DNA of 64,000 nt from JOPF136 sp035517515 (GTDB taxonomy: Bacteria > Acidobacteriota > Terriglobia > Acidiferrales > UBA7541): contig DATIYQ010000181.1 of the NCBI GenBank assembly GCA_035517515.1, positions 62,001 to 126,000 on the forward strand, written 5' to 3'. The notes below the pieces were generated by a model, which saw only the letters and a list, made by a program, of their open reading frames with translations, was not told where the DNA came from and made no database searches. Position numbers and translations under genes: made by a program. Each line of letters opens with the position of its first letter. The stretch's first letter is position 1. This document shows positions 8,575 through 16,992 of the stretch, piece by piece.

Positions 8575-9747
8575 TCATTTTGACGCGGCGGCGGCCAGGG
8601 CGCGGCGGGCAATTTTTCGGGTGGCGCTGCTGATGGGCCAGCGTTCAACCCCGGAGAGAGGGAGACGGACGCGGCCACCGGGCTCGATGCGGGCATTTTC
8701 TGTGCGGGCCGCGCCCAACGGGACCTCCGGCAATTTCTCCACGGGCATCAAGTAGGGCAGCAGGGTAACCCGGCGGTACGTGACCGTATGGCGCGCCGGG
8801 GCCAGCGCAAATCCAGACGGCGGTTCGATACGCAAGGTGTTCCTCAGGTGGAGGCGCAGCGAAGCCTCTGGTGACGCCTTCACCCGCACGGCAGGGAATT
8901 GCCACATGCGAGAAAACAGGCCGTTGCCCGAGCCAGGTTCGGGGCCCACCAACAGCGTGTACCCGCGGGCGTCGAGCAGAACCGCCGCGGCCAGCCGCAC
9001 GTCTTCCGGCCCTCGTTTTTTCCGCGGCGCAGGAATGCTCGCTTGCAGGTTCAGGGCACGCGCGCGACAGAAATTGGACACGGGACAGGTACCGCAGGAG
9101 GGGGCACGCGGCGTACACACGGTGGCGCCCAGTTCCATCATTGCCTGGTTCCAATCGCCCGGCACAGGCCGTGCCAGCAAGTGCTGTGCCGCGGCCTCGA
9201 GGAGTTTCCACCGCCGGGGATCGCGGAGGTCCCCGCGCACCGCGCCCAGGCGCGCCAGCACGCGCGCGACGTTCCCGTCCAGCACGGCCAGCGGCACGTC
9301 ATACGCGATGCTCAAAACCGCCGCGGCCGTGTAACGCCCCACACCGGGCAGCGCGAGAGCCGCCTCCAGAGTTTGCGGAAACCTTCCGGAGTGTCTGTGC
9401 ACCATCTCCCAGGCGGCGCGCTGTAGATTGCGTGCCCGGCTGTAATAGCCCAACCCGGCCCAGGCCTGTAAAACGTCCCGTTCCGGCGCCCGTGCCAGCG
9501 CGCGGACGTTTGGGAATCGCGCCTGGAACCGCCGGTAGTAGGGCAGCGCCGCGGCCACGCGCGTTTGCTGCAGCATCACCTCCGAGATCCAGATGCGGTA
9601 GGGGTCGCGCGTCTCGCGCCAAGGCAGCGCGCGCTTGTGGGCGTGAAACCAGGCGAGCAGGTTGCGGCGAAACGCCTGGAGCTGTGCGGGCCGCGGTACC
9701 GCCGGTGGCACTGCCGCACTTCCAGCGCCGCGGGGCCTTCGGGACAT
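8575..9747 (-). CDS. mutY: A/G-specific adenine DNA glycosylase
   Basis: 390 aa. HhH-GPD glycosylase with the MutY/EndoIII iron-sulfur loop: general-acid Glu56 in SEVMLQQT, helix-hairpin-helix LPGVGRYTAAA (~133-143), catalytic Asp157 in VLDGNVARVL, and C211-x6-C218-x2-C221-x5-C227 for a [4Fe-4S] cluster. The C-terminal ~110 residues form a NUDIX-like domain for 8-oxoG recognition (RKKRGPEDVRLAAAVLL). It removes A mispaired with 8-oxoG. It is in the same direction as, and between, the DUF58 and tgpA genes (77- and 61-bp gaps), so it could be co-transcribed with them. Confidence 0.96.
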   Translation of the reverse strand: MSRRPRGAGSAAVPPAVPRPAQLQAFRRNLLAWFHAHKRALPWRETRDPYRIWISEVMLQQTRVAAALPYYRRFQARFPNVRALARAPERDVLQAWAGLGYYSRARNLQRAAWEMVHRHSGRFPQTLEAALALPGVGRYTAAAVLSIAYDVPLAVLDGNVARVLARLGAVRGDLRDPRRWKLLEAAAQHLLARPVPGDWNQAMMELGATVCTPRAPSCGTCPVSNFCRARALNLQASIPAPRKKRGPEDVRLAAAVLLDARGYTLLVGPEPGSGNGLFSRMWQFPAVRVKASPEASLRLHLRNTLRIEPPSGFALAPARHTVTYRRVTLLPYLMPVEKLPEVPLGAARTENARIEPGGRVRLPLSGVERWPISSATRKIARRALAAAASK

Positions 9748-9825
9748 GGTGATGTTCTATCACGCGCGCCCGGCGCGCCGGTAGCCAGGAAGAATGCGAG
9801 GCGGGCGCGATGCCCGGTCCGGCCG

Positions 9826-11145
9826 CTACATGAAAATCACGTAGGCGCTGGTCCAGAGCTGTGTGGGTACGGTGCCGCGCTCCTGCGAAGTCAGGATGAT
9901 TTTGAACAGGTGCGGCTCTTCCGGCAGGCGGGCGAGCAGGGAATCACCGGGCGCGGCGACGCGCGGCGCGATCACTGCCAGGTCGCGCAACGTGGCCCAG
10001 ATGTTGTCTGAGGCGCGAGCCATGGGGGCGATCAGCCGCTCCGTGCGGTATTCCAGCTCCGCATCCAGTTCATAGAAATGCCAGGCCAGGCACGCGGCCA
10101 ACTTCACCCCGCGCTCGAAGCGCTCCAGTTGCGCGGCCGTGGGTTGGTGCCGTCCTGCTTCCGGAAACACCAGGGGGTCGAACACCAGCACCACCTGGCG
10201 CTCGTCCTCGCGCGCGAATTCGCGCACCTTCAGCTCTCCGGTGCGCGCCGTGGCTTTCCAATCCACATGCCGCGCGCTGTCCGAATTCTGATAATCGCGG
10301 ATCGAGTAGAGGTCGTGTCCCCGCCCGCGATGCAGGCTTTCGATTTCTCCGCTCACCATCGGCAGGATTTCGTAGAACTCCTCGGTGGGTTCCACCACTG
10401 GATACACCAGCGCCTCCACCGGCGACTCCACGCGCCGCCATTTCTCCAGGAAGCCAAACGGGAACTTGGTGCGGAGCACGAAGGCGTCCTGGCGGTAGAT
10501 GCCCCGCCGTGGAAAGAGCAGTTCCACCTGCTGCCGGGCGTGGGAATGCCGCGAGACGTAGGGAAAGTAAACCGGGTCGCGAAACACCGGCGGCACTGCC
10601 TTGGAGGTGTCCGCACCCACGCGCAACGAGAAGGAGGGCAGGCTCTCCTTGTGGTTGAACAGGGTGATCGCCGCCAGCGCCGGCTGGCCGGCAAAAATCT
10701 GCTCCGGCAGCTCAATTTCGATCTCGTTGCCGGTGAGCACGATGGTGGAGAGCACCCCGCTCATCAGCAGCACCGCCAGCATCGCCGAGAGAATCAGGAA
10801 CAGCAGGTTGTTGCCGGTGTTCAGCGCCGCCAGGCCCATCATCAGCAGCACGGAAACATAGACAATGCCCTCGCGCGTCAGCCGGAAGCGGATCTGCACC
10901 ACCATCCAGCGCAGCGCGGTGCGCCGCGCCAGCGCCGGAACAATCTTCACTCCCACCCAGCCGGCGATTCCCAGCGCCAGCGCGGCCATCACCGCCGCCA
11001 GCCGCATCTCCCCGGACTCGCGAGCCGCCGCGGAATACAGGGCCAGCAGCAGGGCCAGGCCCAGCGCGCCCATGCCCAGCCCGAAGTTTTTCCATCCGGG
11101 CTGGTCCACCCGGGCCCACCAGCGGGAAACAAGCGTTTGCGGCAT
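9826..11145 (-). CDS. DUF58 domain membrane protein
   Basis: 439 aa. Hydrophobic helices lie at ~22-70 and ~95-140 (LVLLMMGLAAL-type), then a soluble part with the DUF58 signature GRGHDLYSIRDYQNSDSARHVDWKATARTGELKVREF written here in pieces: GRGHDLYSIRDYQ and DSARHVDWKATARTGELKVR. A von Willebrand-A-like segment follows (RQVVLVFDPLVFPE, aspartates for a MIDAS-like site). DUF58 proteins are partners of MoxR AAA+ ATPases and of TgpA. ATG 11145 shares one base with the stop of moxR, indicating translational coupling. Confidence 0.88.
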   Translation of the reverse strand: MPQTLVSRWWARVDQPGWKNFGLGMGALGLALLLALYSAAARESGEMRLAAVMAALALGIAGWVGVKIVPALARRTALRWMVVQIRFRLTREGIVYVSVLLMMGLAALNTGNNLLFLILSAMLAVLLMSGVLSTIVLTGNEIEIELPEQIFAGQPALAAITLFNHKESLPSFSLRVGADTSKAVPPVFRDPVYFPYVSRHSHARQQVELLFPRRGIYRQDAFVLRTKFPFGFLEKWRRVESPVEALVYPVVEPTEEFYEILPMVSGEIESLHRGRGHDLYSIRDYQNSDSARHVDWKATARTGELKVREFAREDERQVVLVFDPLVFPEAGRHQPTAAQLERFERGVKLAACLAWHFYELDAELEYRTERLIAPMARASDNIWATLRDLAVIAPRVAAPGDSLLARLPEEPHLFKIILTSQERGTVPTQLWTSAYVIFM

Positions 11146-12095
11146 CAGAGAGGTACGCGCGTGGAATCCAGGATTTCCTGGAGGATGGTTTCCGTCTGCT
11201 CCGATTTGCGCTGCGTGGAGACGTAGCGCGAATTCAGCACGATGCGGTGGGCAAAGACCGGCACTACCAGGCGTTTCACATCGTCCGGCACCAGGTAATC
11301 CCGCCCGTCCAGGAAGGCGCGGGCCTGCGCCGCGCGGTGCAGCATCACCGAACCGCGCGGGCTCACGCCCAGCAGGACGCGCTCGTCTTTGCGGGTGCGC
11401 TCCACGATGGCCAGCGCATAATCGAGCAGCGCCTCTTCCGCACGCACCTGGGTCACCACTTCCTGCCAGCGCACCACGTCTGCCGCGTCCATCACCGGGC
11501 CGCCCATGGCCGCCAGCGCGGAGGCGCCGTCGCCGCGCATGATCTCCTTTTCGCTCCCCGCCGCCGGATACCCCATGCGGATGCGCAACAGGAAGCGGTC
11601 GAGCTGCGATTCCGGCAGCGGGTAGGTGCCGTGATGCTCGATGGGATTCTGGGTGGCCAGCACAAAGAAGGGTTGCGGCAGCGGGTGCGTCCGGTTGTCC
11701 ACGGTCACCTGGGCCTCGTTCATCGCCTCCAGCAGCGCCGACTGCGTCTTCGGGGTGGTGCGGTTGATTTCGTCGGCCAGGACCAGGTTGGCGAAGATAG
11801 GCCCGGGTTTGAACTCGAACTCCTGGGTCGCCGGCACGTACACGCTGGTGCCGATCACATCGCTGGGCAGCAGGTCTGAGGTGAACTGGATGCGCTGGAA
11901 CGAGCAGCGGAAGGAACGCGCCAGCGCCTGCGCCAGCGTGGTTTTTCCCACCCCAGGCACGTCTTCAATCAGCAGGTGCCCGCGCGCCAGCAGCGCCACC
12001 AGCGCCAGTTCGATGGCCTCGTCCTTGCCGCGCACCACGCGGGCGATTGCCGCGCGCAATTCGCCGAGTTGACTTGCCGCCGTAACCGGTGTCAT
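11145..12095 (-). CDS. moxR: MoxR-family AAA+ ATPase
   Basis: 316 aa, normal for MoxR. Walker A is DVPGVGKT (residues 45-52), Walker B LVLADEINR, followed by the sensor region ATQNPIEHHGTYPLPESQLDRF and the lid domain (VSPRGSVMLHRAAQARAFLDGR). MoxR ATPases act as chaperones that assemble or activate enzyme complexes with VWA/DUF58 partners. First gene of the leftward block; the divergent tRNA-Val promoter lies immediately upstream, so the intergenic region of 54 bp must carry both start signals. Confidence 0.93.
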   Translation of the reverse strand: MTPVTAASQLGELRAAIARVVRGKDEAIELALVALLARGHLLIEDVPGVGKTTLAQALARSFRCSFQRIQFTSDLLPSDVIGTSVYVPATQEFEFKPGPIFANLVLADEINRTTPKTQSALLEAMNEAQVTVDNRTHPLPQPFFVLATQNPIEHHGTYPLPESQLDRFLLRIRMGYPAAGSEKEIMRGDGASALAAMGGPVMDAADVVRWQEVVTQVRAEEALLDYALAIVERTRKDERVLLGVSPRGSVMLHRAAQARAFLDGRDYLVPDDVKRLVVPVFAHRIVLNSRYVSTQRKSEQTETILQEILDSTRVPL

Positions 12096-12098
12096 CAG

Positions 12099-12127
12099 TT
12101 GAAAATCACTTTCCCTTCTGTTACAAA
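12099..12127 (+). promoter_or_regulatory. Sigma-70-type promoter of tRNA-Val
   Basis: TTGAAA (12099-12104), 17-bp spacer, TACAAA (12122-12127). The predicted start at about 12134 is ~16 bp before the mature tRNA 5' end. The local AT-rich stretch stands out in the surrounding GC-rich DNA. Confidence 0.55.
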
Positions 12128-12149
12128 CAGTGGAATGCCTGATTCGTAC

Positions 12150-12226
12150 GGGCGATTAGCTCAGTTGGTTAGAGCGTTCCCCTCACACGGGAGAGGTCCA
12201 AGGTTCGAGCCCTTGATCGCCCACCA
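12150..12226 (+). tRNA. tRNA-Val (anticodon CAC)
   Basis: Folds as a complete cloverleaf: acceptor GGGCGAT/ATCGCCC (12150-12156 with 12216-12222), D arm GCTC-AGTTGGTTA-GAGC, anticodon arm TTCCC-CTCACAC-GGGAG with anticodon CAC (reads GUG, Val), variable loop AGGTC, T arm CAAGG-TTCGAGC-CCTTG, discriminator A and an encoded CCA (12224-12226). Confidence 0.97.
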
Positions 12227-12267
12227 CTTTCCTTCGCTCCGCGCCCGTTTGCGGCGGAAACTTTCCG

Positions 12268-12306
12268 GCCGATTCCTGCCCGGAGCACCAGTGTAGCGGA
12301 ATCGGC
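12268..12306 (+). other. Inverted repeat (9-bp arms) before the DUF4149 gene
   Basis: GCCGATTCC (12268-12276) and GGAATCGGC (12298-12306) are perfect complements separated by 21 nt. The right arm ends 3 nt before ATG 12309, where a ribosome-binding site would sit and none is obvious. It could terminate tRNA read-through or limit initiation; this is only a structural observation. Confidence 0.35.
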
Positions 12307-12308
12307 AG

Positions 12309-12800
12309 ATGACCTCCATTCTCCGTTTCCTGCTCCTTTTTTCATTAGGCACCTGGGTAGGCGCCGGGCTGTTTGTCACCCTGGTGGTGGCCCAGGGCGC
12401 GTTCCGGCTGTTGCCTACGCCGGACCTGGCCGGCGCGCTGGTCGGGTACACGCTTACCCGCCTCCACCTGGTGGGTATCGGCGCGGGCGCGGTTTTCCTT
12501 CTTGCCGCGGCCGCGCTCGCGTCCGCCTCGGGCCAGGCGGTGTCCCGCGCCGCCATTCTGCTTGTGGTGTTGATGATCGTGCTCACCGCGGCCTCGCAGT
12601 TCGGGGTCACTCCGCGCATGGACGCACTGAAAGCGCAAATGGTTGCCGCACATGGTTCAATTTCCGCTACTCCGCGGGAAGGTCCCCTGCGCTCCGCCTT
12701 CGGCCGGTTGCACGGTGTATCCGCATCCCTCGAGTTGGCCACGCTGCTGGCCGGTGTCGCAGCATTTTTTCTTGCTGCGCGGGATCTCGGCCATGCCTGA
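12309..12800 (+). CDS. DUF4149-type (TMEM205-like) membrane protein
   Basis: 163 aa with four predicted membrane helices: ~5-28, ~45-70, ~74-98 and ~137-158. The pattern FLLLFSLGTWVGAGLF.T.VVA at the N-terminus, TPRMDALKA in the loop and a late FGRLHGVSASLEL...A segment fits the DUF4149/TMEM205 family, whose function in bacteria is unknown. It follows tRNA-Val by 83 bp in the same direction and is followed at 52 bp by the RNase H-fold gene. Confidence 0.7.
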   Translation: MTSILRFLLLFSLGTWVGAGLFVTLVVAQGAFRLLPTPDLAGALVGYTLTRLHLVGIGAGAVFLLAAAALASASGQAVSRAAILLVVLMIVLTAASQFGVTPRMDALKAQMVAAHGSISATPREGPLRSAFGRLHGVSASLELATLLAGVAAFFLAARDLGHA

Positions 12801-12851
12801 TCCCGCCCGCGAGCTTGCGCCGCCGGCGATTCGCGGCGCGAGAGGCCGCGC

Positions 12852-13400
12852 ATGAGAGTGGCCTACCTGGACATCGAGACCGATTACGTGGGCGCCCACA
12901 CCGGCCAGGATCTCTTCCGCGACTACAAGAACCACCGCATCACCGTGCTGGGCGTGCGCGTGCTCGAGGGCGAGCGCGACGAATTCACCCAGCTCATTGA
13001 CCAGAACATCTCGGCGATGGCCCTGATGAAGATCCTGGAGGGAGTCGAGCGCATCGTCACTTACAACGGGCGCTCCCAGCCCGACCGAATCAAGAAAAGC
13101 GTGGGCTTCGACTTCCCGGTCATCTCCGCGCAGTTAGGGGTTGTTCTGGACGCCGAATTCCCGCACACCGACCTGGTGCCGGAGTGCTGGCAGCGCGGGC
13201 TCTATGGCGGACAGAAAAAAGTGGAATTGGCCCTGGGGCTGAAGCGCTCGCTCCCTGGCCGCGATGGCGCTTGGGCCACCCAAACCTGGCGCAAGTACAA
13301 GGAAACGAGAACGCCGATGTTGCTCCGCGAGCTGCTGCTCTATAACAAGGAAGACGTCTTCATGCTCCGGGAGATCGAAAGGGAACTGAAGGTGGCCTGA
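12852..13400 (+). CDS. YprB-type RNase H-fold 3'-5' exonuclease-like protein
   Basis: 182 aa. It begins MRVAYLDIETDY (ExoI motif DxE), has VERIVTYNGRSQ (ExoII-like YNG), D-containing FDFPVI, and ends YNKEDVFMLREIE (ExoIII-like YNxxD). These are the signatures of the predicted exonuclease domain PF13482 (YprB/RNase_H_2). Two carboxylate pairs needed for two-metal catalysis are present. Substrate and pathway are unknown. Free-standing, single domain, without the helicase or TPR partner seen in B. subtilis YprB. Confidence 0.75.
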   Translation: MRVAYLDIETDYVGAHTGQDLFRDYKNHRITVLGVRVLEGERDEFTQLIDQNISAMALMKILEGVERIVTYNGRSQPDRIKKSVGFDFPVISAQLGVVLDAEFPHTDLVPECWQRGLYGGQKKVELALGLKRSLPGRDGAWATQTWRKYKETRTPMLLRELLLYNKEDVFMLREIERELKVA

Positions 13401-13465
13401 GCGGCCGTCCGGCCGGACCCAATTTCTTCGCCGCGCAGGATTCCGCGGCATCCATTCCCGCTGGA

Positions 13466-14152
13466 TCAGAGCGTGTTCCGCGGAAATATGAATGCGATGG
13501 CGATCGCGGCCGCAATCGGATTGCCGTGCAACGTTGCGGAATTGAAGCTCCACGTTTTCACCGCCTGGATGGCCGCCTGATTCAACCCCGGCACGCCGTG
13601 CACTACGTGCGCCTGGGTCACCTGCCCGGACGCGCCCACCCGGACGCTCAGCACTACTGTCCCCCACGCCGTCGTGTTGGATGGATAGAGTGCCCAGGAC
13701 GCGGAATTGATGGTCGGGGGAACGAAGCCCGAGGAGTCCGCCGTGGGAGTGAATTGCGGGGGATCCAGTTCCAGCGGACTGAACCCGGTCCCCCCGGGGT
13801 TGTATGGATTCAAGACCGCGCTCACGTAAAAGCTGGTGGGCACCGCGCTTCCGCGGGCCATCGCCGGCGAATAGGTCCAATTCTGAACCGCGCTACGGAC
13901 GATATTGGTCACCCCAGGGAAATTCCGCTCGATCTGCACATTTTGAACTTGCCCGTTCGCGTCCAGACTCAGCAACAGCGAGGTCACTCCGACGGCCATC
14001 GTATTCATGGGAATCGGGATGTCACTCGCGTGGGCGACGTTGGCGGGAGTAAAGCGCGGGCTCGCAGGTGGCCGCGCCGCCGCCGCCCCGGCCAGTAACA
14101 GGATGGGAATCACCCCCAGTAATGCACCGTTCACCACTCGTCGAGAGTTCAT
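13466..14152 (-). CDS. Secreted protein with two TonB C-terminal-like domains
   Basis: 228 aa from ATG 14152, which has AGGAG ~10 nt upstream; the frame stays open to 14551 but that extension lacks coding character. A signal peptide is visible (MNSRRVVNG, then hydrophobic ALLGVIPILLLAGAAA, AxA site near residue 26). Two TonB_C-like units follow: ~52-118 (TSLLLSLDANGQVQNVQIER ... AVQNWTYSPA) and ~158-226 (VVLSVRVGASGQVTQAHVVH ... AIQAVKTWSFNSA). There is no proline-rich spanning region or N-terminal anchor after cleavage, so this is not a working energy-transducing TonB; such stand-alone periplasmic TonB-like proteins are common in Acidobacteriota. Role unknown. Confidence 0.7.
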   Translation of the reverse strand: MNSRRVVNGALLGVIPILLLAGAAAARPPASPRFTPANVAHASDIPIPMNTMAVGVTSLLLSLDANGQVQNVQIERNFPGVTNIVRSAVQNWTYSPAMARGSAVPTSFYVSAVLNPYNPGGTGFSPLELDPPQFTPTADSSGFVPPTINSASWALYPSNTTAWGTVVLSVRVGASGQVTQAHVVHGVPGLNQAAIQAVKTWSFNSATLHGNPIAAAIAIAFIFPRNTL

Positions 14153-14453
14153 AGTTTGGCCGCTCCTGGGTCTGTCCCCGTTTCTCAACTCGCTGGGCGG
14201 CCCCGCGGCCAACCCATCGCTACCATTCCGCCTCCGCGCCCTGCCTACTCTACACCGGTTGCCCGCGCGACCGGCGATCCCTGAATTGATCCCTCCAGTT
14301 TCTGCTTCAGTACGAGAGGTACTTCGGTGCCATTCCTCTTTCAGGCCGCTCCGGGCCATAATGCCTGCCGGCCGAAACGGGGCTTTACCCTCACATGCCT
14401 GACTACAAGTTTCGCGACGGGATGGACGCCGCACGATTCCACGGTGATCACTC
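14153..14453. other. Intergenic region between divergent genes
   Basis: 301 bp between the secreted TonB-like gene (-) and the acyl-CoA ligase gene (+). No conserved ORF or RNA recognised. An AGTAC/GTACT inverted repeat with a GAGAG spacer (14309-14323) is the only palindromic element seen; its arms resemble those of the longer palindrome at 31475-31490. No convincing -35/-10 pair found. Confidence 0.4.
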
Positions 14454-15992
14454 GTGATGCTTCCGGCTGCGAAGACACTTGCCGACGTGCTGGAAGTGGC
14501 CGAGGGCAGCCGCACCGCCCTGGTCTGCCCGGAGCGCGGAATCCGCGTCAATTATCATTCGCTGCGCAGGCAGGTGGCCACCCTGGCGGATATCCTGGCC
14601 GGCGCCGGGATTCGCCGCGGCGACCGCGTGGCCACGGCACTTCCCAATGGACTTCCCGCCGCGGTGAGTTTTCTGGCGGCTGCGCGGGCAGCCACCGCCG
14701 CGCCGCTCAATCCCGGATATCGCTACGACGAATTTCGCTTTTTTCTGGAAGACACAGAAGCGCGCCTGCTGCTCTGCCCGCCGGAGGGCGCCAAAGAGGC
14801 GCGCCGGGCGGCCGCGGAGCTTTCCATTCCCGTCCTGCCCATCGAGATGAATGATCATGGCGTGTGCCACCTGCCGCAGGAGTCCAAGCGGTCGCACGCA
14901 GAGCCGCCCGCTCCGCACGACGTGGCCCTGGTCCTGCACACCAGCGGCAGCACCGGCCGGCCCAAGCGCGTGCCCCTGCAGCATGCCAGCCTGGCGTATT
15001 CCGCCCGCAGCATTGCCCAGACGTATTCGCTCACGGCCGAAGATGTGGCCTTGTGCCTGATGCCGCTTTTCCACGTGCACGGCCTGATGGCTTCGCTCAT
15101 GGCCACGCTGGTTTCCGGCGGCGCCGTGGTCATCCCCGCGAAGTTCGATACGCACACCTTCTGGCGCTACGTGAAAGACTACCGGGTCAGTTGGTATTCC
15201 GGCGTGCCCACCATGCACCAGCTTCTGCTCGCGCGCGCCACCGGCAAACGCCGGCCGGCGGAGGCCGCCTCCCTGCGCTTTATCCGCTCGTGCAGCACCC
15301 CCCTGTCCGTGGACGTGATTCACAAGATGGAGGAAGTATTCGGCGTGCCCCTGGTCGAGGCCTACGGAATGACCGAAGCGGCGCACCAGATGGCCTCCAA
15401 TCCGCTGCCTCCCGCCGAACGCCGCCCGGGCTCTGTGGGCATGCCCCAAGGTGTGCGCGTGTCCATTCTCGGCGCCGAGGGCAAGTTCTTGAAGAAGAGC
15501 CACCGCGGCGAGATTGTGATTCAAGGTCCCAGCGTCTTCCACGGCTACGAGGGAAACACCGAGGGGAACGACGAGGCCTTCGCTGCCGGGTGGTTTCGCA
15601 CCGGCGACGAGGGCTATCTGGATTCACACGGCTACCTGCACATCACCGGGCGCCTGAAGGAACAAATCAATCGCGCCGGAGAAAAGATTTCGCCCCGGGA
15701 AATTGACCGCGTGCTGCTGGCCTGCCCCCTGGTGGCGGAGGCGGTGACTTATGGGTTTCCGCACGCCACACTGGGAGAAGAGGTGGCCGCGGCCGTGGTG
15801 CTGAAAGAACCCGTTTCCAACCTCGGACAGCGCGCCGAATCCGTGCTGCTCAAGTATTGCCAGGAGCGCCTGGCCACCTTCAAATGCCCGAAGAAAATTC
15901 ACGTGGTCGAGAGCATCCCCCAGACCGCCACCGGAAAAATCCGCCGCAACACTGTGGCCGCGGCGCTCCTGGACGGTAAAGTGAACCCATGA
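14454..15992 (+). CDS. AMP-dependent acyl-CoA ligase, oxalyl-CoA synthetase (AAE3)-like
   Basis: 512 aa from GTG 14454 (ATG 14457 equally possible). ANL superfamily: phosphate-binding loop HTSGSTGRPKRVPL (from residue 162), MPLFHVHGLMA, YSGVPTMHQLLLAR, FIRSCSTPLS, adenine motif VEAYGMTEAAHQMASNPLP, TGDEGYLDSHGYL, hinge GRLKEQINRAGEKISP and catalytic Lys495 in TATGKIRR. The strings MPLFHVHGL, FIRSCS and YGMTEA.H.M.SNPLP are those of plant AAE3/yeast Pcs60 oxalate-CoA ligases, so oxalate or another short dicarboxylate is a reasonable substrate guess; generic fatty-acyl-CoA ligase is the alternative. The stop overlaps the next start by 4 bp (ATGA). Confidence 0.82.
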   Translation: MMLPAAKTLADVLEVAEGSRTALVCPERGIRVNYHSLRRQVATLADILAGAGIRRGDRVATALPNGLPAAVSFLAAARAATAAPLNPGYRYDEFRFFLEDTEARLLLCPPEGAKEARRAAAELSIPVLPIEMNDHGVCHLPQESKRSHAEPPAPHDVALVLHTSGSTGRPKRVPLQHASLAYSARSIAQTYSLTAEDVALCLMPLFHVHGLMASLMATLVSGGAVVIPAKFDTHTFWRYVKDYRVSWYSGVPTMHQLLLARATGKRRPAEAASLRFIRSCSTPLSVDVIHKMEEVFGVPLVEAYGMTEAAHQMASNPLPPAERRPGSVGMPQGVRVSILGAEGKFLKKSHRGEIVIQGPSVFHGYEGNTEGNDEAFAAGWFRTGDEGYLDSHGYLHITGRLKEQINRAGEKISPREIDRVLLACPLVAEAVTYGFPHATLGEEVAAAVVLKEPVSNLGQRAESVLLKYCQERLATFKCPKKIHVVESIPQTATGKIRRNTVAAALLDGKVNP

Positions 15993-16978
15993 AATTCCTG
16001 ATTGCCGGCGCCGGCGCCATCGGCGCCTATCTGGGCGCGTGTCTGGCCCGTGCCGGGCAGGAGGTGACGCTCTTCGCCCGCGGCGCCCATCTGCGCGCCA
16101 TGCAGGAGCACGGCGTGCGCGTGCGCAGCGCCGAGGGCGACTTTCAGGCCCGGCCCCGGGTGGTGGCGGCCCTCGCCGAGGCGGGACCCGCGGACGTGGT
16201 GATTCTGGCGGTGAAGGCGCATGGATTGACACAACTCGCGCCGCAACTCGCTCCCGTGCTCGGCCCCGAGACCGTCGTGGTCAGCACGCAAAATGGGGTG
16301 CCGTGGTGGTATTTCCAGGGATCCGGCGGCGCGCTCGAGGGCACACGGCTGGAGCGCGTGGACCCGGGCGGCGTGGTGGCTGCCGCGATCGAGCCGCGCC
16401 GCGTGCTGGGCTCGCTGATTTATTTCGCCACAGAAATCGCCGAACCGGGCGTGGTCCTGCACACCGAAGGCAACCGCGTTTCCCTGGGCGAGCCGGATGG
16501 CACGCGCTCCGAGCGCGCCCGGCAGATCGCTGCGGCGCTCAATGCCGCCGGCCTGCGTTGCCGATTGACCGCGCAGATCCGAAACGAAATCTGGGTGAAG
16601 CTGCTGGGCAACCTGGCTTTCAATCCGGTCAGCGCGCTGACCGGAGCAACGCTGGCGCAGATCGTGCGCGACCCGCAGGGAAACGCCCTGGCGCGCAGCA
16701 TCATGGCGGAGGCTGAGGCCGTGGCTCGCGCCCTGGGTCAGGAGCTGCCCATCAGCATCGAGCTGCGCATGGCCGGTGCGGAAAAAGTAGGCGAGCACAA
16801 GACCTCGATGCTTCAGGACCTCGAAGCCGGCCGCCCGCTGGAATTGGAGGCAGTGGTCGGCGCGGTGGTGGAATTAGGCGAGCGATTGAATCTTCCCATG
16901 CCGCACACGCGCACGGTGTATGCCTGCGCTCGCCTGCTGGCCGAGCGCCACGCCGCCGCCCGTACGCGCGCGTCTTAG
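15989..16978 (+). CDS. panE: Ketopantoate reductase (PanE/ApbA) family protein
   Basis: 329 aa. N-terminal Rossmann fold with GAGAIG (7-12) for NADPH, VVILAVKAHG and STQNGVP loops, then the C-terminal helical domain with the catalytic-lysine segment IWVKLLGNLAFNPVSALTG and a late EHKTSMLQDLEAGRPLE motif. All fit 2-dehydropantoate 2-reductase, which makes pantoate for CoA. Many ApbA paralogues act on other 2-oxo acids, and coupling (ATGA overlap) to an acyl-CoA ligase rather than to panB/panC leaves the substrate open. Confidence 0.85.
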   Translation: MKFLIAGAGAIGAYLGACLARAGQEVTLFARGAHLRAMQEHGVRVRSAEGDFQARPRVVAALAEAGPADVVILAVKAHGLTQLAPQLAPVLGPETVVVSTQNGVPWWYFQGSGGALEGTRLERVDPGGVVAAAIEPRRVLGSLIYFATEIAEPGVVLHTEGNRVSLGEPDGTRSERARQIAAALNAAGLRCRLTAQIRNEIWVKLLGNLAFNPVSALTGATLAQIVRDPQGNALARSIMAEAEAVARALGQELPISIELRMAGAEKVGEHKTSMLQDLEAGRPLELEAVVGAVVELGERLNLPMPHTRTVYACARLLAERHAAARTRAS

Positions 16979-16992
16979 TGGGAGTTGTCGCA

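Noticed and set aside
13405..13420. GTCCGGCCGGAC palindrome after the RNase H-fold gene as a terminator
   Set aside because: Perfect palindrome but without loop or T-tract; such GC palindromes are frequent in this base composition.
14153..14551. N-terminal extension of the secreted TonB-like protein
   Set aside because: The signal peptide begins at ATG 14152 with a ribosome-binding site; upstream codons look non-coding.
14448..15542. 364-codon minus-strand open frame opposite the acyl-CoA ligase
   Set aside because: Antisense shadow created by GC-rich third positions; the plus strand carries the complete ANL motif set.
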